Shown here piece by piece: positions 21,254 to 33,364 of a stretch of DNA of 64,000 nucleotides. Source of the DNA: Bretschneidera sinensis (lineage: Eukaryota; Streptophyta; Magnoliopsida; Brassicales; Akaniaceae). A program made the position numbers and the translations under genes. Below the pieces are notes generated by a model, which saw only the letters and a list, made by a program, of their open reading frames with translations, had not been told where the DNA came from and did not search any database. The number at the start of each line of letters is the position of its first letter. Within the stretch, counting starts at the first letter, position 1. The stretch is taken from positions 57,392,501 to 57,456,500 of the forward strand of contig CM043702.1 in NCBI GenBank assembly GCA_023935145.1, in the 5' to 3' direction.

Positions 21254-22693
21254 TTAACCAACTCCAATCCTAAGTAGTTCAAGGCAATGATTGAACTTAC
21301 TTAGAGGTAGAACTTTAGTACCCAAGTCTGTAGGATTTTCTTCCGTGGCTACCTTGTCCACATGGATGCATCCTTTCATAACATTTTCCCGAATGAAATG
21401 ATACCGAACATCTATGTGCTTTGTCCTCTCATGGAACGCCATATTCTTATATAAGTGCAATGCACTTTGACTATCCAAAAATACCACAACCTGCTCATCC
21501 AATACCTTCATCTCTTCAAGCAACCCTTTGCACCACATAGCCTCCTTAATGGCCTCTGTAGCTGCTATGTACTAAGCCTCGGTTATTGAGAGTGCTACCA
21601 TTGGCTGCAACTAAGCCTTCAAACTTACACAACATCCATTTAAGTTGAAGAAATAGGAGGCAATCGATCTCCTTTTATCCCGGTTTGCTCCATAGTCTGA
21701 ATCAACAAAACCCTCAAAGCAGATGGACTTACCTCTCTTCTCATACACCAGCCCTACTTCTAGGCTTCCCTTCAAGTACCTCAATAGCCACTTCATCCCA
21801 AGCCAATGCTCCTTTCTGGGATTACTCATAAACCTACTGAGAACACTCATTGCATGAGTAATGTCAAGTCTAGTGCGAACCATGGTGAACATAACAGAAC
21901 CAACCGCACTAGAGTAAGGGACTTTCTCCGTTTCCTTCTTCTCCGCCTTCGATCTTGGACATTGATCACTGGAGAACTTGAAATGACCAGCAAGAGGAAC
22001 CTTTACTAGTTTGCTATCTTCCATAAAGAAATTAGATATCATCTTCTTTATGTAGGAAGTTTGAGAGATCTTCAATCTGTTTCTCTCCCTTTCCCGGATG
22101 ATACACATCCCAAGGATATTTTGTGCATGGCCAAGATTTTTCATCTCAAACTCCTCATTGAGTTGAGCCTTCAATTTCCTTATCCTCTCCATGTTGCTCC
22201 CAACCAGCAATATGTCATCAACATAGATGAGGATGATCACCACTTCTTCAACCTTCTGGCCCTTATAGTATAAGCACGAATTATAGTAGCTCCTCATGAA
22301 ACCCAAGCTGATTGTAAAGGAATCAAACCTCTTATTCCATTTCCGAGGTGATTGCTTCAGGCCATAGAGAGATTTCTTCAATTTGCACACCAAATCTCCC
22401 TACCTTCCTTCCTCATAGCCTTCGGGTTGCCTTATGAAAATGGTCTCATCGAGCTCTCCATGTAAGAACGCTGTCTTCACATCTATTTGCTCGATTTCCC
22501 AATCAAATTGGACCACCAATGCTAACACTATCCGTATCATCTTGTACTTCATAACCGGTGAGAAGATTTCGGTGAAATCTATGCCTTCTTTTTGTGTGAA
22601 CCTCTTCGCCACCAGCTTAGCTTTATACCAGACTTCATCCCCTGGAGGATTCCCTTCTTTGATCTTGTAGAGCTATCTACAATCCACCACTCT
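21254..22693 (-). pseudogene. Copia-2 reverse transcriptase and RNase H
   Basis: RT begins after an SSKWQLAMEEEIDSL linker. It has AKRFTQKEGIDFTEIFSPV, VKTAFLHGELDE and the catalytic IYVDDILLVG (near 22205). RNase H follows, with SYFFNLNGCC, VALSITEA and FLDSQSALHLYKN. The chain ends at 21254 just before the polypurine tract. Stops: TAG near 22655-22695, TAG at 22400-22402 (Gln expected), TAG at 21611-21613 and TAG near 21570. All keep one frame, so decay is by substitutions. The element resembles Tork-type copia, low certainty. Confidence 0.9.
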
Positions 22694-24198
22694 CTATTTT
22701 TTGGGTTTAGGCACTAACTCCCAAGAGTTGTTCTTCATCAAAGAATCTATTTCTTCCTCCATAGCCAGTTGCCACTTTGACGAATCCTTACACTCCATGG
22801 CATCCGTGTAAGTTTTTGGTTCAACCTCTCCTTCTATCCAAGGAGCTGCTACATTAGCATCCGCAAACCCATATCTCAAAGGTGGTCTAACCACTCTCCT
22901 TCCCCGATCTCTTGTGAGTTGGTAGTCATTATGACTTGCTGCATCAACCTTTTCTTGAGTTTCTTGAGCTTGGCCTTCATCCAAGGGCTCTACCTGGTCC
23001 GAACCCTCTTGCCTCATTTGCTCTACCTGAATCGAGTTCTCCTTGATGCAATGCTCCACAATATCCGGACTGGTTTGCTCACTAGCCCTTGCAGGGTTAG
23101 TTTTCTCCAAGTAGGGAAATAATAATTCATTAAAAATAACATCCCTACTTATAATAAGTTTCATGCCCTTCTTTTCTAAGGACCATAACCTATATCCCTT
23201 AACCCCATCACCATATCCTAGAAATACACATTTTCTAGATCTAGGGCTAAGTTTATCCTCCTTTTGATGTGCATATGCAGCACACCCAACAGTCCTAAGG
23301 TTGTTTAATTCAGGGGGTTTTCCACTCCACATCTCCATGGGAGTTTTGAGCTCTAAAGCTCTAGAGGGTGATCTATTTATCAAATATGCAACTGTAGCCA
23401 CAACTTCTCCCGAAAAATATTTTGGTAAACCGGATCCTATTAACATGCACCTAACCTTTTCCATAGGGTTCTATTCATTCTTTCAGCAACTCCATTTTGC
23501 TGAGGTGTTTTTACAACCGCTCTATGCCTTAGAATGCCATTTAATTCACATAATTTATCAAAATCCTTATTGCAAACTTCTAAGCCATTATCGGTTCGTA
23601 AAGCCTTAACTACCCTACCCGTTTGAGTTTCCAGCAACTTCTTCTACACAACAAAGTTATTCAAGGCATCCTATTTATTTCTAAGCAAATAAACCCAGAC
23701 TGTTCTTGAATAATCATCAATTAAAGACAGAAAGTAAAAGTTACCTCCCTGTGTTGGTGTTCTTGTTGGTCCCTAAAGGTCAGAATGAATGTAGTCAAGA
23801 ATCTCCTTAGACTTGTGCACTCCGGTGTTGAAGCTGACCCGGTGTTGCTTCCCAAGAATGCAACTCTCACAGAAATATAGTTTCTCTACTTTGTCTCCTC
23901 TAAGTAGACCATCCTTGCTAAGAACTTGTAGGCCTTTTTTGCTCATGTGTTCCAAGCGAGTGTGCCAAAGGGCTGCCTTGTCCATCTCAGCCATTAAGCT
24001 TGCTGCTTAATCATTGATTTCTGTCTCTCCAATCATCTCATAGAGTCCATCGTTTCTTGCTGCCTTGATCACTACCAAAGATCCCTTGGCCACCTTGATC
24101 TTTCCTCCCTTTACTTTGCATGTATACCCCATGGAATCCAGCTGCCCCAATGTGACTCCATCAAACATCCTCAATTGGATGTCTCCAATCCCTCTCAC
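22694..24198 (-). pseudogene. Copia-2 GAG-pre-integrase and integrase
   Basis: Contains the GAG-pre-integrase domain (WHTRLEHMSKKGLQVL, then CESCILGKQHRVSF), integrase core pieces (IHSDL near 23775, PQQNGVAERMNRTL near 23500), and the C-terminal part with PMEMWSGKPPELNNLR and KCVFLGYGDG. Lesions are stops at 24007-24009 and 23773-23775 (Trp expected in DLWGP), others near 23695 and 23650, and a frameshift between 23440 and 23464. Confidence 0.88.
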
Positions 24199-25181
24199 TT
24201 AGCAAAAATTGTCATTCCCCAAGAAGATCCTTCTATCATTGATCTCATTGAAATTCTTGAACCATTCTTTGTGAGGGCACATATGATAAGTGCACCCGGA
24301 ATCAAGAATCCACTTTTTACTGCCTTGCCTCCTACTTACATTTGAGCACACAACAAGAACATCATCTTGTTGTTCTCCTTTGGCAACTGAAGCCTCTCTA
24401 TTATTGGTATGGCTTCTCTTTTCATCCCACATCCTCTTCTTGCAATCTTTCTTAAAATGGCCCTCCTTGTTGCAGTAAAAGCATCTCCTTCCTCCTCCAA
24501 GTCTTGTCTTGGACTGAGATCTCCCATGGTTCTGCCCTCTACCTCTTGATTTCTCTTGGTAGTTACCATGGTTGCTACTGCCATTCCGAGTTGCTGGCCT
24601 TCCTCTTATGAACAGCCCATCTCCACTTGATGTCTCCTTCATCTTGGCTTTGAAATCATGTGCCCTTATTGCATTGATCACAATCTCCTTTGTTAAAGTA
24701 TCCCTTTCATACTCAATAGCATTAATCAAATTATCAAAGCAATCAAGAAGAGAATTTAACAAGATAACAGCCAATTGTTCATCCGGAAAAATAATGCTAC
24801 AACTATTCAAATCTTGAGCTAGCTTATTAAAGACATCAAGATTATCTTGCAACTCTTTACTAGGATCCATTTTAAAAGCAAAGATTCTTTTAAGAAGATA
24901 AATCTTGTTAGGGAGAGTTTTAGTAAGAAACAACTCATCTAGTTTCTTCCATATGACAGTCGGATCCTCCGAGTCTCTGCACTCCCTTGTGATGCTATCC
25001 AACATGTGCAAGAAAATGGTGCTGTAAGCCATCTTCTTCATCTCGGTCCGCTGGTCCTCTGTGACACTTGCTAGAAAAGCATCATCTTCTCCAATAGCCA
25101 AATCCACTTTCTGTTGCATTAGAACCACCTTGATCTTTCGCTTCCAAAGGGCAAAGTCTCCCTTTCCATCAAACTTCTCTT
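24199..25181 (-). pseudogene. Copia-2 gag and protease (N-terminus missing)
   Basis: Gag reads from FDGKGDFALWKRKIK, where the frame runs into the junction, through IWKKLDELFLTKTLPNK, to a perfect CCHC zinc knuckle (CFYCNKEGHFKKDC, near 24450). Protease follows with ILDSGCTYHMCPH, the intact copia active site. TAA at 24199-24201 ends the open part and the frame continues into the integrase segment. The region 24199-25181 itself is open for over 300 codons. Confidence 0.9.
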
Positions 25182-25981
25182 TGATAGTAATTTCATACCC
25201 AACTTAGCTTAATCGGGACATTGCATGATGGAATGATTGAATTGCATGGTAACTAATAACATAAAGGTTCAAGGTTTCACAACCAAATTCACACTGTTTG
25301 GGTTGTCATGATATGCTGTTAGGTGTCACTCATGATTGTAGAAGCTCTAAGAATTAATTTAATGGACAATTAATTGATTCTTATAAAAGGAAGAATATCA
25401 AAATAAATTAGAAAGAGTTTTAATTAATTGAAAAGGGTTCCAATTGCAATTGTATTAAAGTTATGGCCTACAACCAAATTAGTTTGAACCTAAAGAGTCT
25501 CACACAAAAGGGCTACATGTAAGTAGAAAAATAACTACAGGGGTTTAGTTTGCAATTAATGGTTAGCTGCACTTAACGCTAACAGTATAAATTGTTTATG
25601 AGTGTACTAAAATTTGCAAGCACATAATCTACACACAAGTTTCTCCTAGGGTTTAGTTCTTCCTCTTTCATAAAAGAGAGGAAGCTAATTGTGAGAGAAA
25701 TTCTAAATCAGGATTTGCCTTGTGTGGACTATCTTTAGAGATCACATAGTTTTGTGATTGTTGTGAATTAAATAGCGCAAGAATTTAGATTCCATCGTGT
25801 TGAAAAATTCAACTACTGTAAATTCCAAGAGTCAAGAACACAACGATTAAGAGGTAACGATTATATCCTTAAATGTTCTTGTTCAATTTATGTTCTATAT
25901 AAATTATAAGGTGATTAAGGCTTATAGTAATCAATGAAAATTTTTAAATTTCTGTTATGCTTTTTACATTGATTTCCTTAA
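25182..25981 (+). repeat. Copia-3 5' LTR, 5' truncated
   Basis: Aligns with 31559-32382 starting at TGATAGTAATTTCATACCC (25182), but the LTR proper begins about 760 bp further upstream in the intact 3' copy. So the U3 start is lost. It ends CTTAA where the 3' copy ends CTTCA. Differences include a poly-T expansion in the 3' copy (31780-31795). Confidence 0.85.
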
Positions 25982-25983
25982 AG

Positions 25984-25996
25984 TGGAATCAAAGTC
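25984..25996 (+). other. Copia-3 primer binding site (initiator tRNA-Met type)
   Basis: TGGAATCAAAGTC just after the LTR resembles the copia consensus TGGTATCAGAGCC, with a few substitutions. Confidence 0.6.
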
Positions 25997-27060
25997 ATCC
26001 TTATGATTTATGTAGGACATGGTAGTTTATTGCTATGGCTGTAAAAGATTTGATATTTATTTCTTAAGATTGCATATTCATAAACCTAAAAGTTAGATTA
26101 GGGTTTGTGAAATCCTAGGTCAAGGAATTCAAGAAAGTGTTCTTGAATTGTTTATTATCATATGATGATAATAACATTGTTGTAGATTATTTTTCAAATG
26201 AATTAAGTCAATAGAGATTGATTATGAGAATTTAGTTGATCAAAATATGATTTTGAATAAAAAGAAATTATTTGGGGAAGAAAATCTGCGTGAAAAATCA
26301 CGAAAATTTGCAAAAATCATTGGGATAGTTGACTATTGCCCTAAGGAGACAGTCGACTCTACCCTAACAGGTCTAAATGAAAAATTGAGTATAAACTTTG
26401 GATAGTCGACTGTCCGGAGGAGATAGTCGACTCTACCCTTACTCCAAAGGAATTGGTGAAAGATATTACAGAACCCTAAATTAAGACCAATGATTCACTT
26501 AATGGCTCAAGTTAATCATGTACAAAAATCCATAATTACCTAGAGTCATATTTTATTTGATATATATATGATACATGTTCAATTAATGATGAGACTAAAG
26601 ACCAATTAAACTCCCTTATGAAAGTAATTGCTATTAAGTTGTAACGAGGTAGGAAACTAGTGGATCCAAGAAACTATCATGTGAGGGCTTATTGGTTCAA
26701 TCATCTACACTTGTGAAAAGGATGGGTTTGACTTAACTAGATTATATTGCTCAAGAAATTATCATGTAAGGATGAAATATTTTAGAGGCTAAAGGAATGA
26801 TTAGGAATTACATGAGATGTAATTAATATGTGTTATCTGCCTATTAAAGGTTTATTATAGCCAATAAACTATTATGTGAGGCTATTTTAAACGAGTAATG
26901 GGATCTTAATCCTCACTAGGAGACCTTCTAACAAGTTCTCTCAAATTTCGTATCGAGAGATTATGGAATTTGAAAAGAACAGTGGGAGGTATCAATATGA
27001 TTAAAGACCAAATCTATTGGTGGACAATAAAATTGAATAGATGTTAATTTATGTTGTTGT
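25997..27060 (+). other. Copia-3 leader, noncoding
   Basis: A 1.06 kb region without a usable ORF. At 26323-26371 and 26401-26446 two related segments carry GTCGAC or near-GTCGAC words (AGTCGACTCTACCCT twice). The rest looks like unstructured AT-rich leader. Confidence 0.5.
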
Positions 27061-27900
27061 TGACTTGTAGATAACAACGACCAACTTTAACCCACCATTC
27101 AGAATTTTTTATACCAATAGATTGACTGAGCCCAATTTCTCGGACTAGTTAAGAAACTTGAGAATCATTCTCAATTTTGAGAAAGTTGGCTATGTTCTTG
27201 ATCAAATACTTCCAACAAGTGTTGCTAAGAATGCACATGAAGAAAAGTTTGCTACTTTTGAGAATTGGTAGGAGGATGACATTAAAGCATGGTGCTACAT
27301 GCTAGCTTCAATGTCTAATAATCTTTAGAAGCAACATAAAAGATGGAAAACACTTATGCAATGTTGCTTCACTCACAAGAGTTATATGGTGAGCACAATT
27401 GAACTATTGGGTTCCAGATCTCAAAGAACCTCTTTAGGGCTAGGATGCTTGAAGTATCATCAGTCCATGAGCATGGATTGAAAATGATCAATTATATCGA
27501 ATAGTTAGATGGACTCGGTATTAGTATGGATGCAAAATTATGTAATGACTTGATTATGCAGTCCCTTCTAGATTTATTCTCATAATTTATTATGAATTAT
27601 AACATGAACAATATATAAGCTACTCTTCTAGAGCTTGTTAACATGTTAAAGACTGTAGAGGCAACAATCAAGAAAGGTAACGCACCCATTATGCTTGTTG
27701 ATAGGGCTTCCTCTTGTAAGCTTAAGGGAAAGAATATCTCAAAGAAGAAGAAAAAACCATTAAAAGCAAATGGAGGTGTCATGAAGTGCAATTCTTCATA
27801 AGCCAAAAAGGAAAAAGACAATGCTTTCATTATGACAAAAATGGATATTGAAAAAGAATTGCAATGATCACCTTGAAAGATTAAAAGGACAAAATTTGGA
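27060..27900 (+). pseudogene. Copia-3 gag
   Basis: Copia Gag is recognisable from LRIILNFEKVGYVLDQILP (27150-27205), CYMLASMSNNL and LELVNMLKTVEATI. A lysine-rich linker and a degenerate zinc knuckle follow near 27810-27865, where the second Cys and the His appear replaced. At least seven stops occur. Confidence 0.7.
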
Positions 27901-28990
27901 AGTAATGTCTGAGTTATTACTTATTGAAATTAATTTATTAGTTAAATAAGCTTCTACTGGGATATTGGATATCAAGTGTGGTTTTCACATTTGTAAGTAC
28001 TAAGAAGAAGCATAAAGAAAAGTAAAAGAGAAGTCAATCTTCGCCTTGGAAATGTAGCAAGTGTTATTGCGTTAGCTGAAAATACATTTTACTCAGCTTT
28101 ACCATCTTGAATGGGACGATTAAATATTTAATATTGAATAACAAGGTAATAAAAGAAAAGCAGATGGAATTAATCCTTCGTATTTATGACATCTCAAAAT
28201 TGTCTACATTAATGAGTAGGATTAGCAAGTTGGCTAAAGATTGATACGTTGATTCATTGAACTTCGAGTCACGCCCAACATGCGAATCTTATCTCATGAG
28301 AAAATTACTAAGACTCCATTTAGTGGAAATGGAGAAAGAGTTGTTGATATATTAGGATTGATCCATACAGATGTTTGTGGGACATTAAGCTAAATTGTTA
28401 GGGGGAGGCTATTCTTACTTCATTACCTTCACCAATGACCATTCGAGGTTAGAATATGTGTATCTTATGAAGTACAAATCTGAATCATTTGAAAATTTCA
28501 AATAATTTAGATAAGAAGTGGAAAAACAAACTAATAAAAATATCAAAGTTCTTCGATCCAATTGAGAAGGTGAATACTTAACCAATGAATTTTTGGATTA
28601 TCTTAAAGAGAATGAGATTCTCTCACAATGGACTCCTCCTAGAATATCTCACCTGAATGGTGTGTTTGAAAAGAGAAATAGTAATTTATTGGATATGGTG
28701 TGATCAATGATGAGTTACACTGATATTCCAATTTCATACTGGGGCTATACATTAGAAAGTGACGCATATTTGTTAAATATAGTTCCTTCTAAGTCTGTAC
28801 CTAAGATACCATATGAGATGTTGAATGGTAGAAATCCTAGTCTTAAGCATGTTATGATCTGGGGTTGTTCTGCATATGTCAAAAAATTAGTTGCAGACAA
28901 GTTAAAAGCAAGGTATGATAAGTGTATATTTATGGGATAGCCAAAGAAAGTTTGGGATATTAATTTGATCTCCCTAATGATCAAAAAGTG
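27901..28990 (+). pseudogene. Copia-3 protease and integrase
   Basis: Protease can only be guessed near 27960 (ILDIKCGFHIC in place of the usual ILDSG), so the catalytic Asp-Ser-Gly is lost. Integrase fragments are clearer: ERVVDILGLIHTDVCG near 28330, and an open stretch (28707-28940) with DIPISYWGYTLES, KIPYEMLNGRNPSLKH and WGCSAYVKKL, the usual C-terminal integrase block. Frameshifts are numerous between them. Confidence 0.7.
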
Positions 28991-29249
28991 TTTATCTCAA
29001 AATTTACTATCTTTCTGGAGAAAGAATGTGTTCTAGAAGAGAGTAGTGGGAGTAAAATAGAACTTGAAGAGGTGTCTCAAGAATAAAAAATAAACAATGA
29101 CCAACATGAGAAGCCTATTATAATAGTCTTCTATCACACAGCCTCATCGTTGATCAGGTAAGATACCTTAAGCATCAAAGAGATATAGGTATTTCATCGA
29201 GGTTGACATAAAGGTACACTTTATAAAGAATAAGGATCCTACGAACTAC

Positions 29250-30790
29250 AAGGAAGTCAAACATTGATTCGGGTAAATGGCTTGAAGCCATGAAATCTGA
29301 AATGAAATCCATGTATTCTAACAAAGTTTAGACTTTGGTTGACCTTTTTGAAGGTATTGTTCTTATTGTTTGCAAATGGGTATAAAAAAAAAGATGGGTG
29401 TCGATGGAAAGGTATAGACCTTTAAGGCAATCCTAGTAGCAAAATTTTAGAAAAAGAACAAAGAGTTGACTTTGATGAAACCTTTTCTCTTGTAGCCATG
29501 CTTAAGTCCATCAAGATCTTGCTCGCAATAGTTGTACGCTGGAATTATGAGATATGATAAATGAATGTTAAAACTACCTTCCTCAATGGTAACATAGAGG
29601 AAGATATACACATTGAGCAACTAGAGGTTTTTCATTCGGTGGTAGTGACCAAAAAGTTTGCAAGCTACAAATACCAATTTATAGATTAAAGGAAGCTTCT
29701 CAAAATTGGACATCCAATTTGGTGAGGCAATCAAAACATTTGGTTTTCTCATAATATAGATGAACCATGTGTGTATAAGAAAACTAGTGGGAGTGTAATT
29801 ACATTTTTAATTTTTTAAGTTGATGACAAACTACTCATTGGGAATGTCATAGATATGTTACTATTAGTTAAAGTTTAGCTTTCAAGAAACTTCTCCATGA
29901 AAGATTTGGAATAAGTATATTATATTTTGGGAATAAAGGTCCATAAAAATAGATCTAGAAGGATGCCTGGCTTTTCCCAATCTATATATATAGATAAGAT
30001 GTTAAAGAGGTTCAACATAGAAAACTCTAAGAGAAGATTGTTACCTCTAAGGCTTGGAGTACATCTCTCAAAACAGATGTCCCTAAAGACACTTGAGGAG
30101 AGAGAGAACATGATTCAGATTCCTTATGCTTCGGCAATAGGAAGTGTCATGTATAATATGTTATGTACCAAGCCTGATATCAGTCATGTTATAAGTGTTA
30201 CTAGCACATATCATTTTAATCTAGGTTTGGAAAAATGGGTTATTATGAAGAACATTCTTCATTACTTAAGAAACACTAAAGATTTTTTCATCACATATGG
30301 AAAAGGTGACTTGAAATTGGAAGGGTATACTAATTCAGATGTCCGATCTAATTTGGATGATAAAAAGTCCACTTTGAGATTTGTGTTCACCTTGAATGGT
30401 GGAGCACTGAGCTGGAAGAGTTGTAAGTAAGTTACAATTGTTCCACCACTGAGATTGAATAGATTACTACGTCTTAGGCTGCAAATGAAATGGTTTAGAT
30501 GAAAAGTTCATCATCGAGAATGGTGTTGTTCCTAACATTGAATTCACAATACAATGTATTGTGATAGAAATAGAGCGATAGCTCAAGCCAAATAACTATG
30601 GTCTTATTAGAAATCCAAGCACATTGAGTAACTCATCCACTTGATTAGCGTAATCATTGGAAGAGGAAACATGAGAATAGAAAAGGTTGTATAAGCAGAT
30701 CCACTAACTAAGGTATTGACACAACATGACTTTGATTATCATCTTGAGAAGATGGGTATTAGATACATGAACGATTAGCTTTAGTGCAAA
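29250..30790 (+). pseudogene. Copia-3 reverse transcriptase and RNase H
   Basis: Fragments of RT (WLEAMKSEMKSMYSNKV near 29280, KLQIPIYRLKEASQNW near 29665) are followed by an open block at 29927-30430: YIDKMLKRFNIENSK, IPYASAIGSVMYNM, then RNase H pieces KSTLRFVFTLNGGALSWKS. The end (ADPLTKVLTQHDFDYHLEKMG, near 30700-30760) is the usual copia terminus. The catalytic box is altered (VDDKLLIGN reads near 29820). The stop density makes activity impossible. Confidence 0.78.
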
Positions 30791-30798
30791 CGGGAGAT

Positions 30799-32382
30799 TG
30801 TTAGTAGTATGCTCTATAAGCCAATGACATTTGATGTCCAGGGATATTATTTGCAAAAAAATCATATTCAAATTGTTATTATAATTAATGGTAAGTTTAT
30901 TTATCATGAATATTTGTTTAATTAAATTATCGTAATTAAGTCCATAGAGTAAGAGCAATTGAGATAGAATTATGATGAGTTCATAATTTTGAGACTTAGT
31001 CTTCTAGAAAAAATTCTCTTAAATGTTCTTGATCATAGGTTACTAATTGGACGTTAGCAATCCGGATAGACTGGTACATACTATGTTTTCTCAATTAGGA
31101 TGGTGACTGATCTTAATGTCACTTATATTGTAGAAACTAGAACAAGTATGTGGGTGCTCATTGGAGAATGGGTTCTCGAAACATGACTCGAATTAAGAAA
31201 ACCTAATGGTGTTTTACTTGTATATCAATAGGTAGTTCTTATGTTACAGTTGTGCATGTGATCCTTAGCCATGAGCACCATAGATATCTTGTATACAACA
31301 TGTTATACTTAAATGCTATTTAATATAATTTTATTCATGGATCATTAATTAGGTATAATGAGTTTCATGTGGAGGTATGTGAGTGTATAATAAGAGATCT
31401 ATCACTCCTAAGTAAAAGGAGAGAATGTCTTATGTGATTTATAAGATATAAGGGGAGTTCCTTAGTTAACATTGGGTGATAATTAGAAAGAAATTTGTAA
31501 TTTCACCATAAGAATTATATTCTTGAGATCTAGAAACATGATATTAATGCTAAAGGTTTGATAATAATTTTATACCCAAATTAGCTTAATCGAGATATTG
31601 CATGATGGAATGATTGAATTGCACAGTAACTCATAACAAAAATGTTCAAGGTTTCACAATCAAATTCACATTGTCTGGGTAGTCATGATATACTGCTAGG
31701 TGTCACTCATGATTGCAGAAGCCCTAAGAATTAATTTAGTGGAAAATTAATTAATTTTTTTATAAGGGAAAATCAAAAGGATTTTTTTTTTTTTTGCAAA
31801 ATAAATTAGAAAGAGTTCTAATTAATTGGAAAGAGTTTTCATTGCAATTACATAAAAGTTATGACCTAAACCAAATTAGTTTGAATCTAAAGGTTCACAC
31901 ATAGAAGAGGCAACGTGTAATTAGAAAATAATTACATAGGTTTCGTTTGAAATTAATGGTTAGATGCAGTTAACCCTAACACTATAAATAGTTTATGAGT
32001 GTGCGGAAATTTGCTAGCACATAATCTACACACAAGTTTCTTCTAGGGTTTAGTTCTTCTTCTTATTCTTCCATAAAAGAGATAGAGCTAATTGAAAGAG
32101 AAATCTTACTTCGGGATTTGCCCTGTATGGACTATCTTTAGAGATCACATAGTTTTTATTGTTGTAAATTCAAGAATACAGGAATTTGGATTCGTATGTG
32201 TTGGAAAATTCGGCTATAACAAATTCAAGGGGTCAAGAACACAGCAAATCAAAAGTAACGATTCTATCCTTGAATGTTCTTGTTCAATATATGTTATGTG
32301 TAAATCATAAGGTGATTAAGGTTTATAGGAATCAGAGAAAAATTTTAAATTTCCATTGTGTTTTGCACATTAACTTCCTTCA
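30799..32382 (+). repeat. Copia-3 3' LTR
   Basis: 1584 bp from TGTTAGTAG, directly after the purine stretch CGGGAGAT (30791-30798), to CTTCCTTCA. The latter 824 bp pair with the truncated 5' LTR. The first 760 bp have no partner in the window. A 14-16 nt T run occurs at about 31780. Confidence 0.75.
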
Positions 32383-33060
32383 TGTTATTCGGCCAATAAG
32401 CTTTTGTACTTCCTTTACATTCCTTGAGGATTCTAGGTCTAGAATAACCTTGATATTCTCAAGGTTTTCCTCGATCCACCTCTAAATGACCATAAAGCTA
32501 AGGAATTTCCCTGATATTACACCAAAGGTGCTCTTTGAGGGGTTAAGCTTCATCTGGTGCTTCCTCAGCACTGAGAAACATTCTTTGAAATCAGTCACAT
32601 AGTTTGCTGCTTATATGCTATGACATACATCTCCATATTTTAGCCAATTTGTTCTTTGAATAGTTTGTTGACCAGCCTCGATATATTGCTCCTGTGTTCT
32701 TGAGTCCGAATGAAATTACATTGTAATAATAAATTCCTTTCTCTATCATAAAGGCTGTGTTTGGTTGGTCCAGCTTATAAATCTTGATTTGGTTGTACCA
32801 AGAGTAGGCATCCATGAAGTTCAACATCTCATACCCTGAATTTGTGTCCACTAACTGGTCAACTCTCGGTAAGAAGAAGCTATTGTTTGGACAAGCTTTA
32901 TTCAGGTCAGTGAATTCAATACAAATCTGTTGCTTCCCATTAGCCAACCACTTAGGGTAATTGATTTCTCTAATGAAACCAACTTCTAGGAATTTGTTTA
33001 CCTCAGTATCAATGGCATGTGTTCTTTCAAAGGCGAAGTCTCTCGTCCTTTGTATTATTA
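32383..33060 (-). pseudogene. Tat-1 reverse transcriptase
   Basis: On the - strand: IEFTDLNKACPNNSF, LPRVDQLVDT, FMDAYSWYNQI and ISFGLKNTGA, all strongly Tat-like RT. In the catalytic region MYV is followed by IA where DD is expected, so the catalytic aspartates appear deleted. After it comes VLRKHQMKLNPSKSTFGV and KEVQKLIGRI, which stops exactly at the Copia-3 LTR (32382). RNase H, which should follow, is absent from the window. Confidence 0.85.
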
Positions 33061-33364
33061 GATTTTAGTTGGGGTTAATGTTCAAATGGTGTATCATCAT
33101 CTTAAGATCAATTCCTATCATATAATAAGCCAACCAAGCAAACACATCTCGATTTTCTTTAAGAAATGAGATCAGTTGTGTTTGGAGTTCTCTCTTTAAA
33201 CCTAAGCTGATTTACACTGTTTTTTCTGGTTCATCTTCCAAAAGAGATATTGATACTAATTCTTCTACCAGTCTTCCTCCAGGTGTCTTAAATTCTTCTT
33301 TCAAGTCTTCAATATGAAGGACACTCGTCTTATCTCTTCCTTTAATAGAGGCTAGACAACAAGT

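Larger units (their letters stand above)
20116..25181 (-). mobile_element. Copia-2: Ty1/copia element, 5' truncated
   Basis: The - strand copia element has one complete LTR (3', 20116-21171), polypurine tract, and RNase H, RT, integrase, protease and gag up to a gag start region near 25181. There the sequence changes abruptly to the truncated LTR of Copia-3. Its 5' LTR, leader and the first gag codons are gone. The left flank GTTGA would be one target-duplication copy. Overall codon integrity is the best of the copia copies here: one frameshift and roughly ten stops over 3.9 kb. Confidence 0.9.
25182..32382 (+). mobile_element. Copia-3: Ty1/copia element with truncated 5' LTR
   Basis: Two related terminal regions (25182-25981 and 30799-32382) bracket a badly decayed copia gag-pol on the + strand, with a tRNA-Met type primer site after the first and a CGGGAGAT purine stretch before the second. 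Only the last 800 bp of the 5' LTR remain. The flank right of the 3' LTR (TGTTA) has no match on the left (CTCTT), so the left border is a deletion junction rather than an insertion site. It is the most eroded copia copy in the window. Confidence 0.82.

Noticed and set aside
25170..25200. Insertion of Copia-3 into Copia-2 with a clean LTR border
   Set aside because: The apparent border TGATAG is 760 bp inside the LTR when compared with the complete 3' LTR, which starts after the polypurine tract at 30799; a deletion junction fits better.
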